This document shows, one piece after another, positions 42,514-50,129 of a stretch of DNA of 64,000 nt (position 1 is its first letter; each line of letters begins with the position of its first letter). Below the pieces are notes generated by a model. It saw only the letters and a program-made list of their open reading frames with translations, was not told where the DNA came from and searched no databases. Position numbers and translations under genes: made by a program. The stretch comes from Sporanaerobium hydrogeniformans (GTDB lineage: Bacteria > Bacillota > Clostridia > Lachnospirales > Cellulosilyticaceae), in assembly GCF_002735925.1 (NCBI RefSeq), contig NZ_PEDL01000006.1, forward strand, positions 1 through 64,000, given 5' to 3'.

Positions 42514-43371
42514 TTAGTCTAAAACACGTTTTATACCAATCATAGGCTTACCATAATAAAGCTTACTCATCTTAATTCCTGATTTAGCATCACTTGCGTG
42601 GATAATTTGTCCCCCACCTGCATAAATCGCAACGTGATCAATTGTTTTCCCATTGGTACCGTAGAACACTAAGTCTCCTGGTAAAATATTATCTACACTT
42701 ACACGGTAACCATTTGTACTATATTGAGCTCTTGAGCTACGTGCAATAGAAACTCCAAATTTTTTCATAATTTGCTGTGTAAAGCCTGAACAATCCACTC
42801 CTGTGGTTAAGCTGTTACCACCATAGACATAACGTCCACCTAGAAATTGTTTGGCATAATTTACAACTTCCTCACCAATATAAGTTTTTTGCTCAATTGG
42901 TTTTTCTACTACCGTTTTCTTATAAGGGAGAAGCTCTAAATCTGTTTCATCAATTTGACTTTTATAAATATAACCTTCCCTATCTTCTAGTTTTACTTTA
43001 TAAAAATTATCTTGTCTCTCAAGAGCTAAAACAACTGTTTCTGCATCAAGAAAATCGATAATATCTGCCTCTGGACTTGCAGCTACTCTTACTTTCGTAT
43101 CTTCAGCCGTAGCTTTTGTCAGACTTCCTAATATCTGAACGGCCTCTTCCTCTACTTCGTAAGTACTTTCATCTTCTAAAGTTACTATGTACTTACCCTC
43201 CTCTTTAGACACAATATTAACAACGTCTCCTTTTTCCTTTATAACAGGTTCTTTACCTTCTGTTTGAAGTAAGGTTTCACTTTGTAATGTACCATAAACA
43301 GCTGCCTGTGCTGTTCCTACTAAAGCAAATACACTTAGTCCTGTAATAAATAATAAACGATATAATCTCAT
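42514..43371 (-). CDS. secreted SH3 and NlpC/P60 peptidoglycan endopeptidase
   Basis: A 285-residue exported protein with a signal peptide (about 1-23), a bacterial SH3-like region in two parts (about 35-85, 90-130), and a C-terminal NlpC/P60 domain. The nucleophile is in GVDCSGFT near residue 193; catalytic His are in DHVAIYAGGGQIIHAS. It shares the GEEVVNYAKQFLG and RSSRAQYSTNGYRV blocks with its neighbour, showing tandem duplication. Lateral wall growth or cell separation is the likely role. Confidence 0.9.
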   Translation of the reverse strand: MRLYRLLFITGLSVFALVGTAQAAVYGTLQSETLLQTEGKEPVIKEKGDVVNIVSKEEGKYIVTLEDESTYEVEEEAVQILGSLTKATAEDTKVRVAASPEADIIDFLDAETVVLALERQDNFYKVKLEDREGYIYKSQIDETDLELLPYKKTVVEKPIEQKTYIGEEVVNYAKQFLGGRYVYGGNSLTTGVDCSGFTQQIMKKFGVSIARSSRAQYSTNGYRVSVDNILPGDLVFYGTNGKTIDHVAIYAGGGQIIHASDAKSGIKMSKLYYGKPMIGIKRVLD

Positions 43372-43418
43372 GTTATTCCTCCAAAACTTATTATAAGTTA
43401 TTACTAACTTGTTATATT

Positions 43419-43470
43419 TGTTAAGTAATTGTTACAAACTTATTATATAAGCTTAAGACCCATTTGTCAA
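43419..43470 (-). promoter_or_regulatory. consensus promoter and WalR-box match, second NlpC gene
   Basis: Minus strand TTGACA (43465-43470), 17 bases, TATAAT (43442-43447). On the plus strand TGTTAA-GTAAT-TGTTAC (43419-43435) is a perfect match to the WalR box, and TATTAT at 43441-43446 continues the 11-base period. Confidence 0.75.
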
Positions 43471-43516
43471 CAGCTTCCAGTCTTTCTTTATTTTTGTAAG
43501 TTAATTCATAAAATAA

Positions 43517-43560
43517 AAGAACCTATTAAAAACTATATTTTTAGTCTTTAATAGGTTCTT
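43517..43560 (-). terminator. terminator of galM
   Basis: 14-bp arms AAGAACCTATTAAA / TTTAATAGGTTCTT separated by 16 bases, with A/T-rich flanks. Confidence 0.75.
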
Positions 43561-43593
43561 AATTTATTTCTAAATGGATTATCCTATCTCTCT

Positions 43594-44643
43594 TTAACGT
43601 ATTCCAAACTTAAAGACAGTCTTTTGTCTATAAGTATCTTCTGGTTTTAAAATAACTCCTTCTTTAAAAAGTTCATTACGCCCAATAGGTAAACATTGCG
43701 TTTCAAAGCAAACACCATAACGAGGCTTTTGAGATTCACCATTCTCTAATAAAAGAGGAGCATCTGCATGATTCATAGTATACATAACCACACCTGGTGC
43801 TGTTGTAGTCACTTCCATATATCTTTTTGAAACCTTATCATAAAACTCAACGGCTACTTCATCATCATTTAGCACCCATGGGTGATCATATCCAGCTCCA
43901 TTAACAAGCTGCTCATGCTTTTCATTAATATCTCTACCAATAGCTTTTGCCTTTCTAAAGTCAAAAATACTATCTTCATTAAGTGCAATCAGCTTACCCG
44001 TCGGAATAAGCTCTGAGTCTAATTCACAATATGTATCACTATGAATAACTACTTCTTGCTCTAAAATAGGACGTTTAGCATCACCTGATAAATTAAAGTA
44101 GGTATGGTTCGTAAGATTAATAATGGTTTCTTTATCTGTTGTAGCTGTATAATCAATCGTTAAAGAATTATCATTTTTTAACACATAGTCTACCTTTATA
44201 TCTAAATTCCCAGGAAAACCTGCTTCTCCATCCCTACTCCAATAAGTAAAGCTTACTGTTGCTTCCTCTGCATCACTCGTCCCTTTACCTTCCCATAGCT
44301 GTGTATGATAAGCTACTTCTCCACCGTGAATAGTATTTTTACCATTACTATTCTTGGCAAATTCATAAACTTTATCTCCTAGCGTTACTTTTGCCTCACC
44401 GATCCTTCCAGCAACTCGCCCTATAATAGACCCAAAGCAACCTGGATTTTCCTCATAAACACTCTTGTCTTGCCAGCTTAAAACTACATTTTCTAGCTTT
44501 CCTTCTTGATCAGGTACTAAAACCTGAGTTAATGTTGCCCCTAAATTAATCAGTTCTACTACCATGCCTTGATCATTCATAAGCTGAAATTTTTTAATTT
44601 CTTTTCCACTTTTAAGCACTATACTTTCCTCTGTAAACTTCAT
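43594..44643 (-). CDS. galM: aldose 1-epimerase
   Basis: Galactose mutarotase interconverts alpha and beta sugars. The beta-sandwich enzyme shows GRVAGRIGEAKV, NTIHGG, the catalytic His in NLTNHTYFNLSG, HPWVL, and the catalytic Glu in VCFETQCLP. A longer frame starts at 44715 (24 extra residues), but the promoter -10 lies at 44687-44692, inside that extension. The ATG at 44643 has AAGGGGG at the right distance, so 349 residues is correct. No galactose genes flank it, so it is probably general. Confidence 0.95.
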   Translation of the reverse strand: MKFTEESIVLKSGKEIKKFQLMNDQGMVVELINLGATLTQVLVPDQEGKLENVVLSWQDKSVYEENPGCFGSIIGRVAGRIGEAKVTLGDKVYEFAKNSNGKNTIHGGEVAYHTQLWEGKGTSDAEEATVSFTYWSRDGEAGFPGNLDIKVDYVLKNDNSLTIDYTATTDKETIINLTNHTYFNLSGDAKRPILEQEVVIHSDTYCELDSELIPTGKLIALNEDSIFDFRKAKAIGRDINEKHEQLVNGAGYDHPWVLNDDEVAVEFYDKVSKRYMEVTTTAPGVVMYTMNHADAPLLLENGESQKPRYGVCFETQCLPIGRNELFKEGVILKPEDTYRQKTVFKFGIR

Positions 44644-44686
44644 AAAATTCCCCCTTAGTATTTCTAAATAGCATTTCTCAGTTCTT

Positions 44687-44715
44687 ATCATATCAAATAT
44701 AACTATAATTTTCAA
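44687..44715 (-). promoter_or_regulatory. galM promoter
   Basis: TTGAAA (44710-44715) and TATGAT (44687-44692) on the minus strand, spacer 17. Its position rules out the upstream start codon at 44715. Confidence 0.65.
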
Positions 44716-44811
44716 TTTTGTATTAGATTTATGAATCTTATTTTTCTAAAATTAAAACTCCCTTTATCTAAAGAAAATACTTTCTTTAAAATAAAGAGAG
44801 TTCTATTTAGT

Positions 44812-45948
44812 TTATAGGTTAGCAATTACGCAGTTAGCAAATTCTTCACCCGTTGCTCCATCACTTCTACCCGTCATTTTAATTGTATCATTGGCTATTT
44901 TAAGTGCTGTAAGAACATTATCTGCTTCTTTTACATAACCAATGTGACGAAGGAGAAGCTCTGCTGCTTTAATCATACTAGCTGGATTAGCATACATTTG
45001 CCTTCCTGTTTCTAGCATACGTGGTGCACTACCATGGATTGCCTCAAACATAGCATATTTATTACCTATATTTGCACTTCCTGCTGTTCCTACCCCACCT
45101 TGGATTTGAGCAGCTTCATCCGTAATAATATCTCCATAAAGGTTAGGAAGAACAAATACTTCAAAGCCTGTTCTTACTTTTTCATTAATAAGATTGGCTG
45201 AGATAATATCTACAAACCAGTCATCTACTTGAATCTCAGGGTAATCTTTTGCTACATGATAGCAAAGCTCTAAGAACTTGCCATCTGTCTTTTTAAGAAT
45301 GTTTGCTTTTGTAATAATAGCTACATGTTTTTTACCATTTTTACGGGCAAATTCAAAAGCTTGACGTGCAATTCTTTCTGTTCCTTGAGTAGTGGTGACT
45401 TTAAAGTCAAAAGACATATCTTCATCAATCACTATCCCCTTACTTCCAAGAGCATATTCACCTTCTGTGTTTTCACGGAAAAAAGTCCAGTCAATGCCTA
45501 GCTCTGGTACAGCTACTGGGCGTACATTAGCAAAAAGATCTAATTCTCTTCTCATGGCTACGTTAGCACTTTCAATATTAGGGCCATCCCCCTTGCTTGG
45601 TGTAGTTGTAGGACCTTTAAGGATAATGTCACATGCCTTAAGCGCTTCTAATACATCGTCTGGAATAGCTTTGCCAGCTTCTATACGATTTTCAATGGTG
45701 AGTCCTTCAATTTGCCTAAATTCAATTTTACCTTTTTCTATTTCTTCTTTTAAAACTGCACGAAGTACACGTTCTGCCTCAGCAGTAATTGCTGGTCCAA
45801 TTCCATCTCCACCACAGCATCCAATAATGATTTTATCCATTTGATGATAGTCTATGGCACCCGTATCTTGTTTCATTCTCTCTACACGTGCAAGCTGAGC
45901 TTCTACAAGTGCTGCAAAATGCTCTTTTGCCTTTTGTATCTTATCCAT
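44812..45948 (-). CDS. isocitrate/isopropylmalate dehydrogenase family protein (probable isocitrate dehydrogenase)
   Basis: A 379-codon beta-decarboxylating dehydrogenase. Landmarks: GGDGIGPAITAEAERVL, GPTTTPSKGDG, RRELDLFANVRPV, FRENTEGEYALGSKG, ITKANILKKTDG, LPNLYGDIITDEAAQI and the nucleotide loop EAIHGSAPRMLE. Family members oxidise isocitrate, 3-isopropylmalate or homoisocitrate. The neighbouring Re-citrate synthase argues for isocitrate. The TTG at 45954 is only 3 bases from GAAGGAGG, while the ATG at 45948 is 9 bases away, so I use it. No aconitase gene is in the window. Confidence 0.85.
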   Translation of the reverse strand: MDKIQKAKEHFAALVEAQLARVERMKQDTGAIDYHQMDKIIIGCCGGDGIGPAITAEAERVLRAVLKEEIEKGKIEFRQIEGLTIENRIEAGKAIPDDVLEALKACDIILKGPTTTPSKGDGPNIESANVAMRRELDLFANVRPVAVPELGIDWTFFRENTEGEYALGSKGIVIDEDMSFDFKVTTTQGTERIARQAFEFARKNGKKHVAIITKANILKKTDGKFLELCYHVAKDYPEIQVDDWFVDIISANLINEKVRTGFEVFVLPNLYGDIITDEAAQIQGGVGTAGSANIGNKYAMFEAIHGSAPRMLETGRQMYANPASMIKAAELLLRHIGYVKEADNVLTALKIANDTIKMTGRSDGATGEEFANCVIANL

Positions 45949-45992
45949 CTTCAAAATCCTCCTTCACTTATATCCGAAACCTTTACTTTTCT

Positions 45993-46022
45993 ATTATACC
46001 AAAATAAGTTGGTTTTTGTCCA
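45993..46022 (-). promoter_or_regulatory. promoter of the isocitrate dehydrogenase gene
   Basis: TGGACA (46017-46022), 18 bases, TATAAT (45993-45998) with an extended TGG before the -10. Confidence 0.6.
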
Positions 46023-46099
46023 AATATTATTTTACTTTATGTATTTTTATAAACAATTAAAGAGGTAGTTTTATTTTCTATCTACCCCTTTGAAAAATT

Positions 46100-47467
46100 T
46101 TATTGATTCGTAGTTAAATAGCTAGAAATAAAATGTTCAAGTTCCTCATCACTCATAACCGTTGTACGTCCATCTTCATACTCTTTATCTACCCATTCTT
46201 TGATTTGTATACAAAGTGGGTCGTTTTTATCAATATCCTTCAGTTCTTTAAATTTAGGACTGGTGCTAATCCAATGGGCAATACCAGCAAGACCAGACGT
46301 ATTGCTTACAGATACACGCACAGGACGATTAAGGAATTTATCTGTATCAAAAATATTATAAATCTCTTCGTTCTTTAACAAACCATCCGCATGAATCCCT
46401 GCACGTGTTACATTAAAGTTCCTTCCTACAAAAGGTGTGCGCTCTGGAATTTTTTCTCCAATAACATTTTCAAAATACTCTGCAAGTTCTGTGATAACAG
46501 TTGTATCCATACCATCTAATGTGCCTCTTAACTGTGCATACTCAAAAATCATTGCTTCAAGAGGTGTATTGCCTGTTCGTTCACCTATACCAAAAAGTGA
46601 ACAGTTAACCCCTGAACAGCCATACAGCCAAGCAGCAGTTGAGTTACTAACTGCTCGATAGAAATCATTGTGCCCATGCCATTCAATCCATTCATTTGGC
46701 ATACCTGCATAATGGTGAAGGGCATACATAATGCCTGGAACACTTCTTGGAATCATGGCACCTGGATAACTCACCCCATACCCCATCGTATCACATGCAC
46801 GTATTTTAATAGGAATCCCCGCTTCATCACTTAGCTTTTTAAGCTCTGCAGCAAAAGGTACAACAAAGTTATAAATATCTGCTCTCGTAATATCTTCAAA
46901 GTGGCAACGAGGTACAATTCCTCTCTCTATGCATTGCTTAATAACCTTTGTATAATGTGCAATAGCTTCTGAACGTTTCATATGTAGCTTATGGAAAATA
47001 TGATAATCTGAACAGCTTACCAAAATTCCTGTTTCTTTAATCCCTATTTGCTTAACAAGTTCAAAATCCTTTTCAGATGCACGGATCCAAGAAGTGATAT
47101 GAGGAAATTCATAACCTAATTCCATACATTTATAAACTGCTTCTCTGTCTTTTTGACTATATAAAAAGAATTCGCTTTGTCTCACAATTCCTTTGGGACC
47201 ACTTAAACGATGAAGCATTTTATAAATCTCTACAATTTGTTCTGTTGTATAAGGTGCTCTTGACTGTTGGCCATCCCTAAAAGTAGTATCTGTAATAAAA
47301 ATTTCCTCTGGCATATCCATTGGAACACGTAAACTATTGAAGGCAATTTTAGGAATTTCGTCATATGGATAGAACTCCCTAAACATATTAGGCGTTTCCC
47401 TTTCTTCTAATTGATACCTAATCTCAGGGCTTTCAAGAAGATTGGTTCTTTTATTCATTTCAAACAT
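46100..47467 (-). CDS. Re-citrate synthase-like protein (isopropylmalate/homocitrate synthase family)
   Basis: A DRE-TIM metallolyase condensing acetyl-CoA with a 2-oxoacid. The sequence shows FITDTTFRDGQQSRAPYT, IVRQSEFFLYSQKDREAV, CHFEDITRADIYNFVVPF, ACDTMGYGVSYPGA, EWHGHNDFYRAVSN and NVTRAGIHADGL with metal-binding His. This motif set (RQSEFFLYS, GVSYPG, GIHADG) is that of the Re-face citrate synthases of clostridia rather than LeuA. It lacks the regulatory C-terminal domain. Of three near starts, the ATG at 47467 is 8 bases after GAGG (456 codons). With the adjacent dehydrogenase it would supply 2-oxoglutarate for glutamate. Confidence 0.82.
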   Translation of the reverse strand: MFEMNKRTNLLESPEIRYQLEERETPNMFREFYPYDEIPKIAFNSLRVPMDMPEEIFITDTTFRDGQQSRAPYTTEQIVEIYKMLHRLSGPKGIVRQSEFFLYSQKDREAVYKCMELGYEFPHITSWIRASEKDFELVKQIGIKETGILVSCSDYHIFHKLHMKRSEAIAHYTKVIKQCIERGIVPRCHFEDITRADIYNFVVPFAAELKKLSDEAGIPIKIRACDTMGYGVSYPGAMIPRSVPGIMYALHHYAGMPNEWIEWHGHNDFYRAVSNSTAAWLYGCSGVNCSLFGIGERTGNTPLEAMIFEYAQLRGTLDGMDTTVITELAEYFENVIGEKIPERTPFVGRNFNVTRAGIHADGLLKNEEIYNIFDTDKFLNRPVRVSVSNTSGLAGIAHWISTSPKFKELKDIDKNDPLCIQIKEWVDKEYEDGRTTVMSDEELEHFISSYLTTNQ

Positions 47468-47530
47468 TTTCATCACCTCTTGAATTTTATTTGAAACAAT
47501 CCTTTAATTGTCAGACATTTCATAGGTATA

Positions 47531-47559
47531 ATTGTATACAATGATACATACTCTGTCAA
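47531..47559 (-). promoter_or_regulatory. promoter of the Re-citrate synthase gene
   Basis: TTGACA (47554-47559) and TACAAT (47531-47536), spacer 17 bases. A 12-bp palindrome ATTGTATACAAT overlaps the -10 and could be an operator. Confidence 0.75.
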
Positions 47560-47941
47560 TATTATTTTTAAAAAAATACTTAGGATTTTATTTTTTTACT
47601 TTTATTTATATTTTAAAAATGATTTAACAATAGTAACATTTTTTCCCATGCCTCATACTATATTAGTGAAGATACTAAGATAATTGCTTGATGAATTTCT
47701 ACAATATTTTTTCGAAAACCAAAAAAAAGGATACAAGCGCTAGAAAGAAATAAATTCTTTTCTATTTTTGGTAATTATAGTCATTTTTCTTCTCCTCACG
47801 TAATAAACTAGAATATGTGAACTTAATTAGAAGGAGGGTAAATAGGTGACTTAAATCTAGCGTCTTAGCCTACTTTTATTCTACTTGGTATCATCTATAA
47901 GAAACTTATTACATTATTTAATTATATAGGAGGTAAATAGA
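47560..47941. other. intergenic region with a stray ribosome-binding site
   Basis: No gene. At 47831-47838 a strong Shine-Dalgarno (AAGGAGGG) precedes GTG ACT TAA, an open frame of only two codons. About 95 bases later a near-identical site (AGGAGGTAAATAG) serves the real gene at 47942. This may be the remnant of a deleted paralogue. Confidence 0.5.
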
Positions 47942-48184
47942 ATGGATGATTTTAGACTTTTAGACAATGGCAATATGTGGATATGGATAATTATAGCCTT
48001 TTTACTTTTCTCTGGCTGTGGTAGCTGTGGAAATGGTCTTTTAAATGGTTCTGAATGTGGTATTGGCAATTTGTTTGGTGGCTGCAATAATACTTGGACT
48101 TGGATCATTATTGCTGTTATTCTCTACTGGTTATTCTGCAGCAACAGCTGTGGTGGCGGTGTTTTTAGAAACGATATCCAATAA
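47942..48184 (+). CDS. small Cys/Gly-rich membrane protein with internal duplication
   Basis: An 80-residue protein of two repeats. Each begins with Trp and a hydrophobic helix and ends in a Cys/Gly cluster: MWIWIIIAFLLFSGCGSCGNG, then TWTWIIIAVILYWLFCSNSCGGG. The ribosome-binding site (AGGAGG) is excellent and a terminator follows. The helix plus Cys cluster is a pattern seen in short spore-former membrane proteins of unknown role. Whether the Cys bind metal or form disulfides cannot be told. Confidence 0.65.
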   Translation: MDDFRLLDNGNMWIWIIIAFLLFSGCGSCGNGLLNGSECGIGNLFGGCNNTWTWIIIAVILYWLFCSNSCGGGVFRNDIQ

Positions 48185-48189
48185 TAATA

Positions 48190-48232
48190 AATAGAAAAAA
48201 GCCAAGGCGTTTAGCCCTGGCTTCTTTCTATT
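48190..48232 (+). terminator. terminator after the 80-residue protein
   Basis: AATAGAAAAAAGCCAAGG pairs imperfectly with CCCTGGCTTCTTTCTATT, with T-rich tail; symmetrical enough to act also on the minus-strand gene. Confidence 0.7.
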
Positions 48233-48244
48233 TATTATTATTTT

Positions 48245-48658
48245 TTAAGAGTGTTCACCCTCTAAAGTATTCCTCTCTAGGCTTCCTCTTTCAATAGCTG
48301 TTATTAGTTTGTACATAATAAGCTTATAAGTCAGCTTTTTTAACAGCTCCCTATCTTTGTTATCATCTCGATAAAGTGTTTCTAAATGTTTATACTCTGT
48401 AAAGCTTTTTTCAATTATATCATTATAAATAATAGCATCTAGTATAAACTTAAGAATAGGTTTTTCCTCTGGCATAAAGGGAATGATGGCTCTTAGAAGT
48501 TGTGCTTCCTTTCCTAAATTATTTTCACATTCTGAGCGATAGCCCTCTATTTTCGTTTTAAACTGTGCTAAATAGGTTTTATCCATATAGCCCCAAATAA
48601 GGGCTGCGATTTCATCCAAATCCCTCTCAATATTTATAGATGTACTTTCTTTACTCAT
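48245..48658 (-). CDS. hypothetical protein
   Basis: A 137-residue, soluble, mostly helical acidic protein without recognised motif (for example ERDLDEIAALIWGYMDKTYLAQFKTKIEGY and KPILKFILDAIIYNDIIEK). Shine-Dalgarno (GAGGATGG) is moderate. It is divergent from the unknown pair at 48.8-49.6 kb, so the three may form a functional group, but nothing in the sequence shows what it does. Confidence 0.5.
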   Translation of the reverse strand: MSKESTSINIERDLDEIAALIWGYMDKTYLAQFKTKIEGYRSECENNLGKEAQLLRAIIPFMPEEKPILKFILDAIIYNDIIEKSFTEYKHLETLYRDDNKDRELLKKLTYKLIMYKLITAIERGSLERNTLEGEHS

Positions 48659-48787
48659 AAAAAACCATCCTCTTTTTTAGTTTCTTTATAGTGTATTCCT
48701 ATTTCTTTACAAAAATAACCAAATAAGTTCTATTACTTTACATGTCTGACATACATTATAAAAGAAACTGTTAAAGGTGGTTTTCCT

Positions 48788-49300
48788 ATGAATTCTTTAG
48801 ATAACGCTACTCGAAATGATTTCCTACTTATTTCAAAATCACTCATTCCCTATTTAAATCCTAACAATCAACGTTCTGCAGCTATTTTTATTAAAGCTAT
48901 AGAGCTCCTTTATACGGTAGAAGTCTTTTCAAAAGAAGATTTTGTAAGAGGCTTTAGTCGTTCTACTGAGCAAGGCTGGGAAAAAAGCTTTTTACGTGAT
49001 ATACGTAAAGACCTTTCAGATGAACGTGGCTATTTTATAGATGTTTTATTAAAACTTTCTGAAGCAAAAGATATTTTTGCAATGCGTAACCAGTCCCACT
49101 CTCCTATGTCGTCTAGTACAAACCTCGACTCTGGTATTCCTGTACAAGAAAGTATTACACCAGAAGAGCCCAAAATGCAGACAAACGCCAATACTACTCA
49201 TCAAGGGCCTAATCCAAGTGATATCCTGAGTAGTCTATCCAGCTTATTAGACCCCAATCAACTGCAATTACTTAAAGTACTTTCAGGCTTTATGAAATAA
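48788..49300 (+). CDS. hypothetical protein with proline-rich linker
   Basis: A 170-residue protein. The first about 110 residues are helical and end at AMRNQSH. A Ser/Pro/Thr-rich linker (about 115-145) follows, then a short helical tail (ILSSLSSLLDPNQLQLLKVLSGFMK). The next gene starts 21 bases later with a GAAAGGAG ribosome-binding site, so the two are co-transcribed. No family is recognised. Confidence 0.5.
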   Translation: MNSLDNATRNDFLLISKSLIPYLNPNNQRSAAIFIKAIELLYTVEVFSKEDFVRGFSRSTEQGWEKSFLRDIRKDLSDERGYFIDVLLKLSEAKDIFAMRNQSHSPMSSSTNLDSGIPVQESITPEEPKMQTNANTTHQGPNPSDILSSLSSLLDPNQLQLLKVLSGFMK

Positions 49301-49320
49301 AAATCAGAAAGGAGAACCCT

Positions 49321-49596
49321 ATGAATCTTTCAACTCATCCTGCTTTTTCTCATGTTGATCCTAACTTTTTGCAGACACTACAAAAAACCATCGATCATAC
49401 AAGCGGTAAGTCCGAACTTGAAATGCTTGGTACAATGATGGCTATCTCTAATGAGGCAAAAAAGAAAAACATCTCTTTTACTCCAGAGATGCAAACAGCT
49501 CTTTTAGATTATCTTAAATCACACCTACCTGTTGCAAAGCGCAAGCAATTTGATGCCTTTCTCTCTATGTTTTTATCTAAAATGAATACTCAGTAG
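49321..49596 (+). CDS. hypothetical protein
   Basis: A 91-residue soluble helical protein (LQTLQKTIDHTSGKSELEMLGTMMAISNEAKKKNISF, then ALLDYLKSHLPVAKRKQFDAFLSMFL). It follows the preceding unknown gene in the same operon and overlaps the end of the converging carbonic-anhydrase-like gene by 7 bases. No domain is recognised. Confidence 0.5.
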   Translation: MNLSTHPAFSHVDPNFLQTLQKTIDHTSGKSELEMLGTMMAISNEAKKKNISFTPEMQTALLDYLKSHLPVAKRKQFDAFLSMFLSKMNTQ

Positions 49597-50087
49597 TCTG
49601 CTATTAGCCTTTCATAGTGTTTAGCTGACTCTACTAAATCTTCCTTTTGGGCTTCAGTTAATGGTTTTATCACCTTGGCTGGAGCCCCTAATACGAGCAT
49701 CCCATCTGGAATAACCATGCCTCCCGTTACTAGGCTCCCTGCTCCTATCAAACAATTTTTACCTATCCTTACTCCATCTAAAACAATACTTCCCATCCCT
49801 ATTAAACTATAGTCTCCTATCGTACACCCATGTAGTGTGACATTATGCCCAATAGTTACTCCCTCACCTATACATAGCCCCTTATCCTCTCCTACGTGTA
49901 AAACACATCCATCTTGTATGTTTGTCCTTTTTCCTATCTTAATCTCATGGACATCCCCTCTTAAAACAGCATTATACCATACACTGCACCCTTCTTCTAA
50001 CCAAACCTTACCAATAAGCTGGGCTCCCTCTGCAATAAAGCACCCTTCCTTTATTTGCGGAAAGTAACCTTTATAACCATGTAACAT
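49590..50087 (-). CDS. gamma-carbonic anhydrase-like hexapeptide-repeat protein
   Basis: A 165-residue left-handed beta-helix. Hexapeptide repeats run through the whole protein (ISLIGKVWLEEGCSVWYNAVLRGDVHEIKIGKRTNIQDG form, then GEGVTIGHNVTLHGCTIGDYSLIGMGSIVLDG). The metal-binding His of gamma-carbonic anhydrases are in VLHVGED, IGHNVTLHG. It closes with a helical tail. Proteins of this kind are often annotated as YrdA/PaaY-like; carbonic anhydrase activity is possible but not certain. Strong ribosome-binding site. Confidence 0.85.
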   Translation of the reverse strand: MLHGYKGYFPQIKEGCFIAEGAQLIGKVWLEEGCSVWYNAVLRGDVHEIKIGKRTNIQDGCVLHVGEDKGLCIGEGVTIGHNVTLHGCTIGDYSLIGMGSIVLDGVRIGKNCLIGAGSLVTGGMVIPDGMLVLGAPAKVIKPLTEAQKEDLVESAKHYERLIADY

Positions 50088-50129
50088 GCTGTAATCTCCT
50101 TTTTTAATCCTTATTTAACTTTTTGCTTT

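Noticed and set aside
47831-47850. A real two-codon gene after the stray Shine-Dalgarno
   Set aside because: GTG-ACT-TAA could be a leader, but nothing beyond the ribosome-binding site supports translation.
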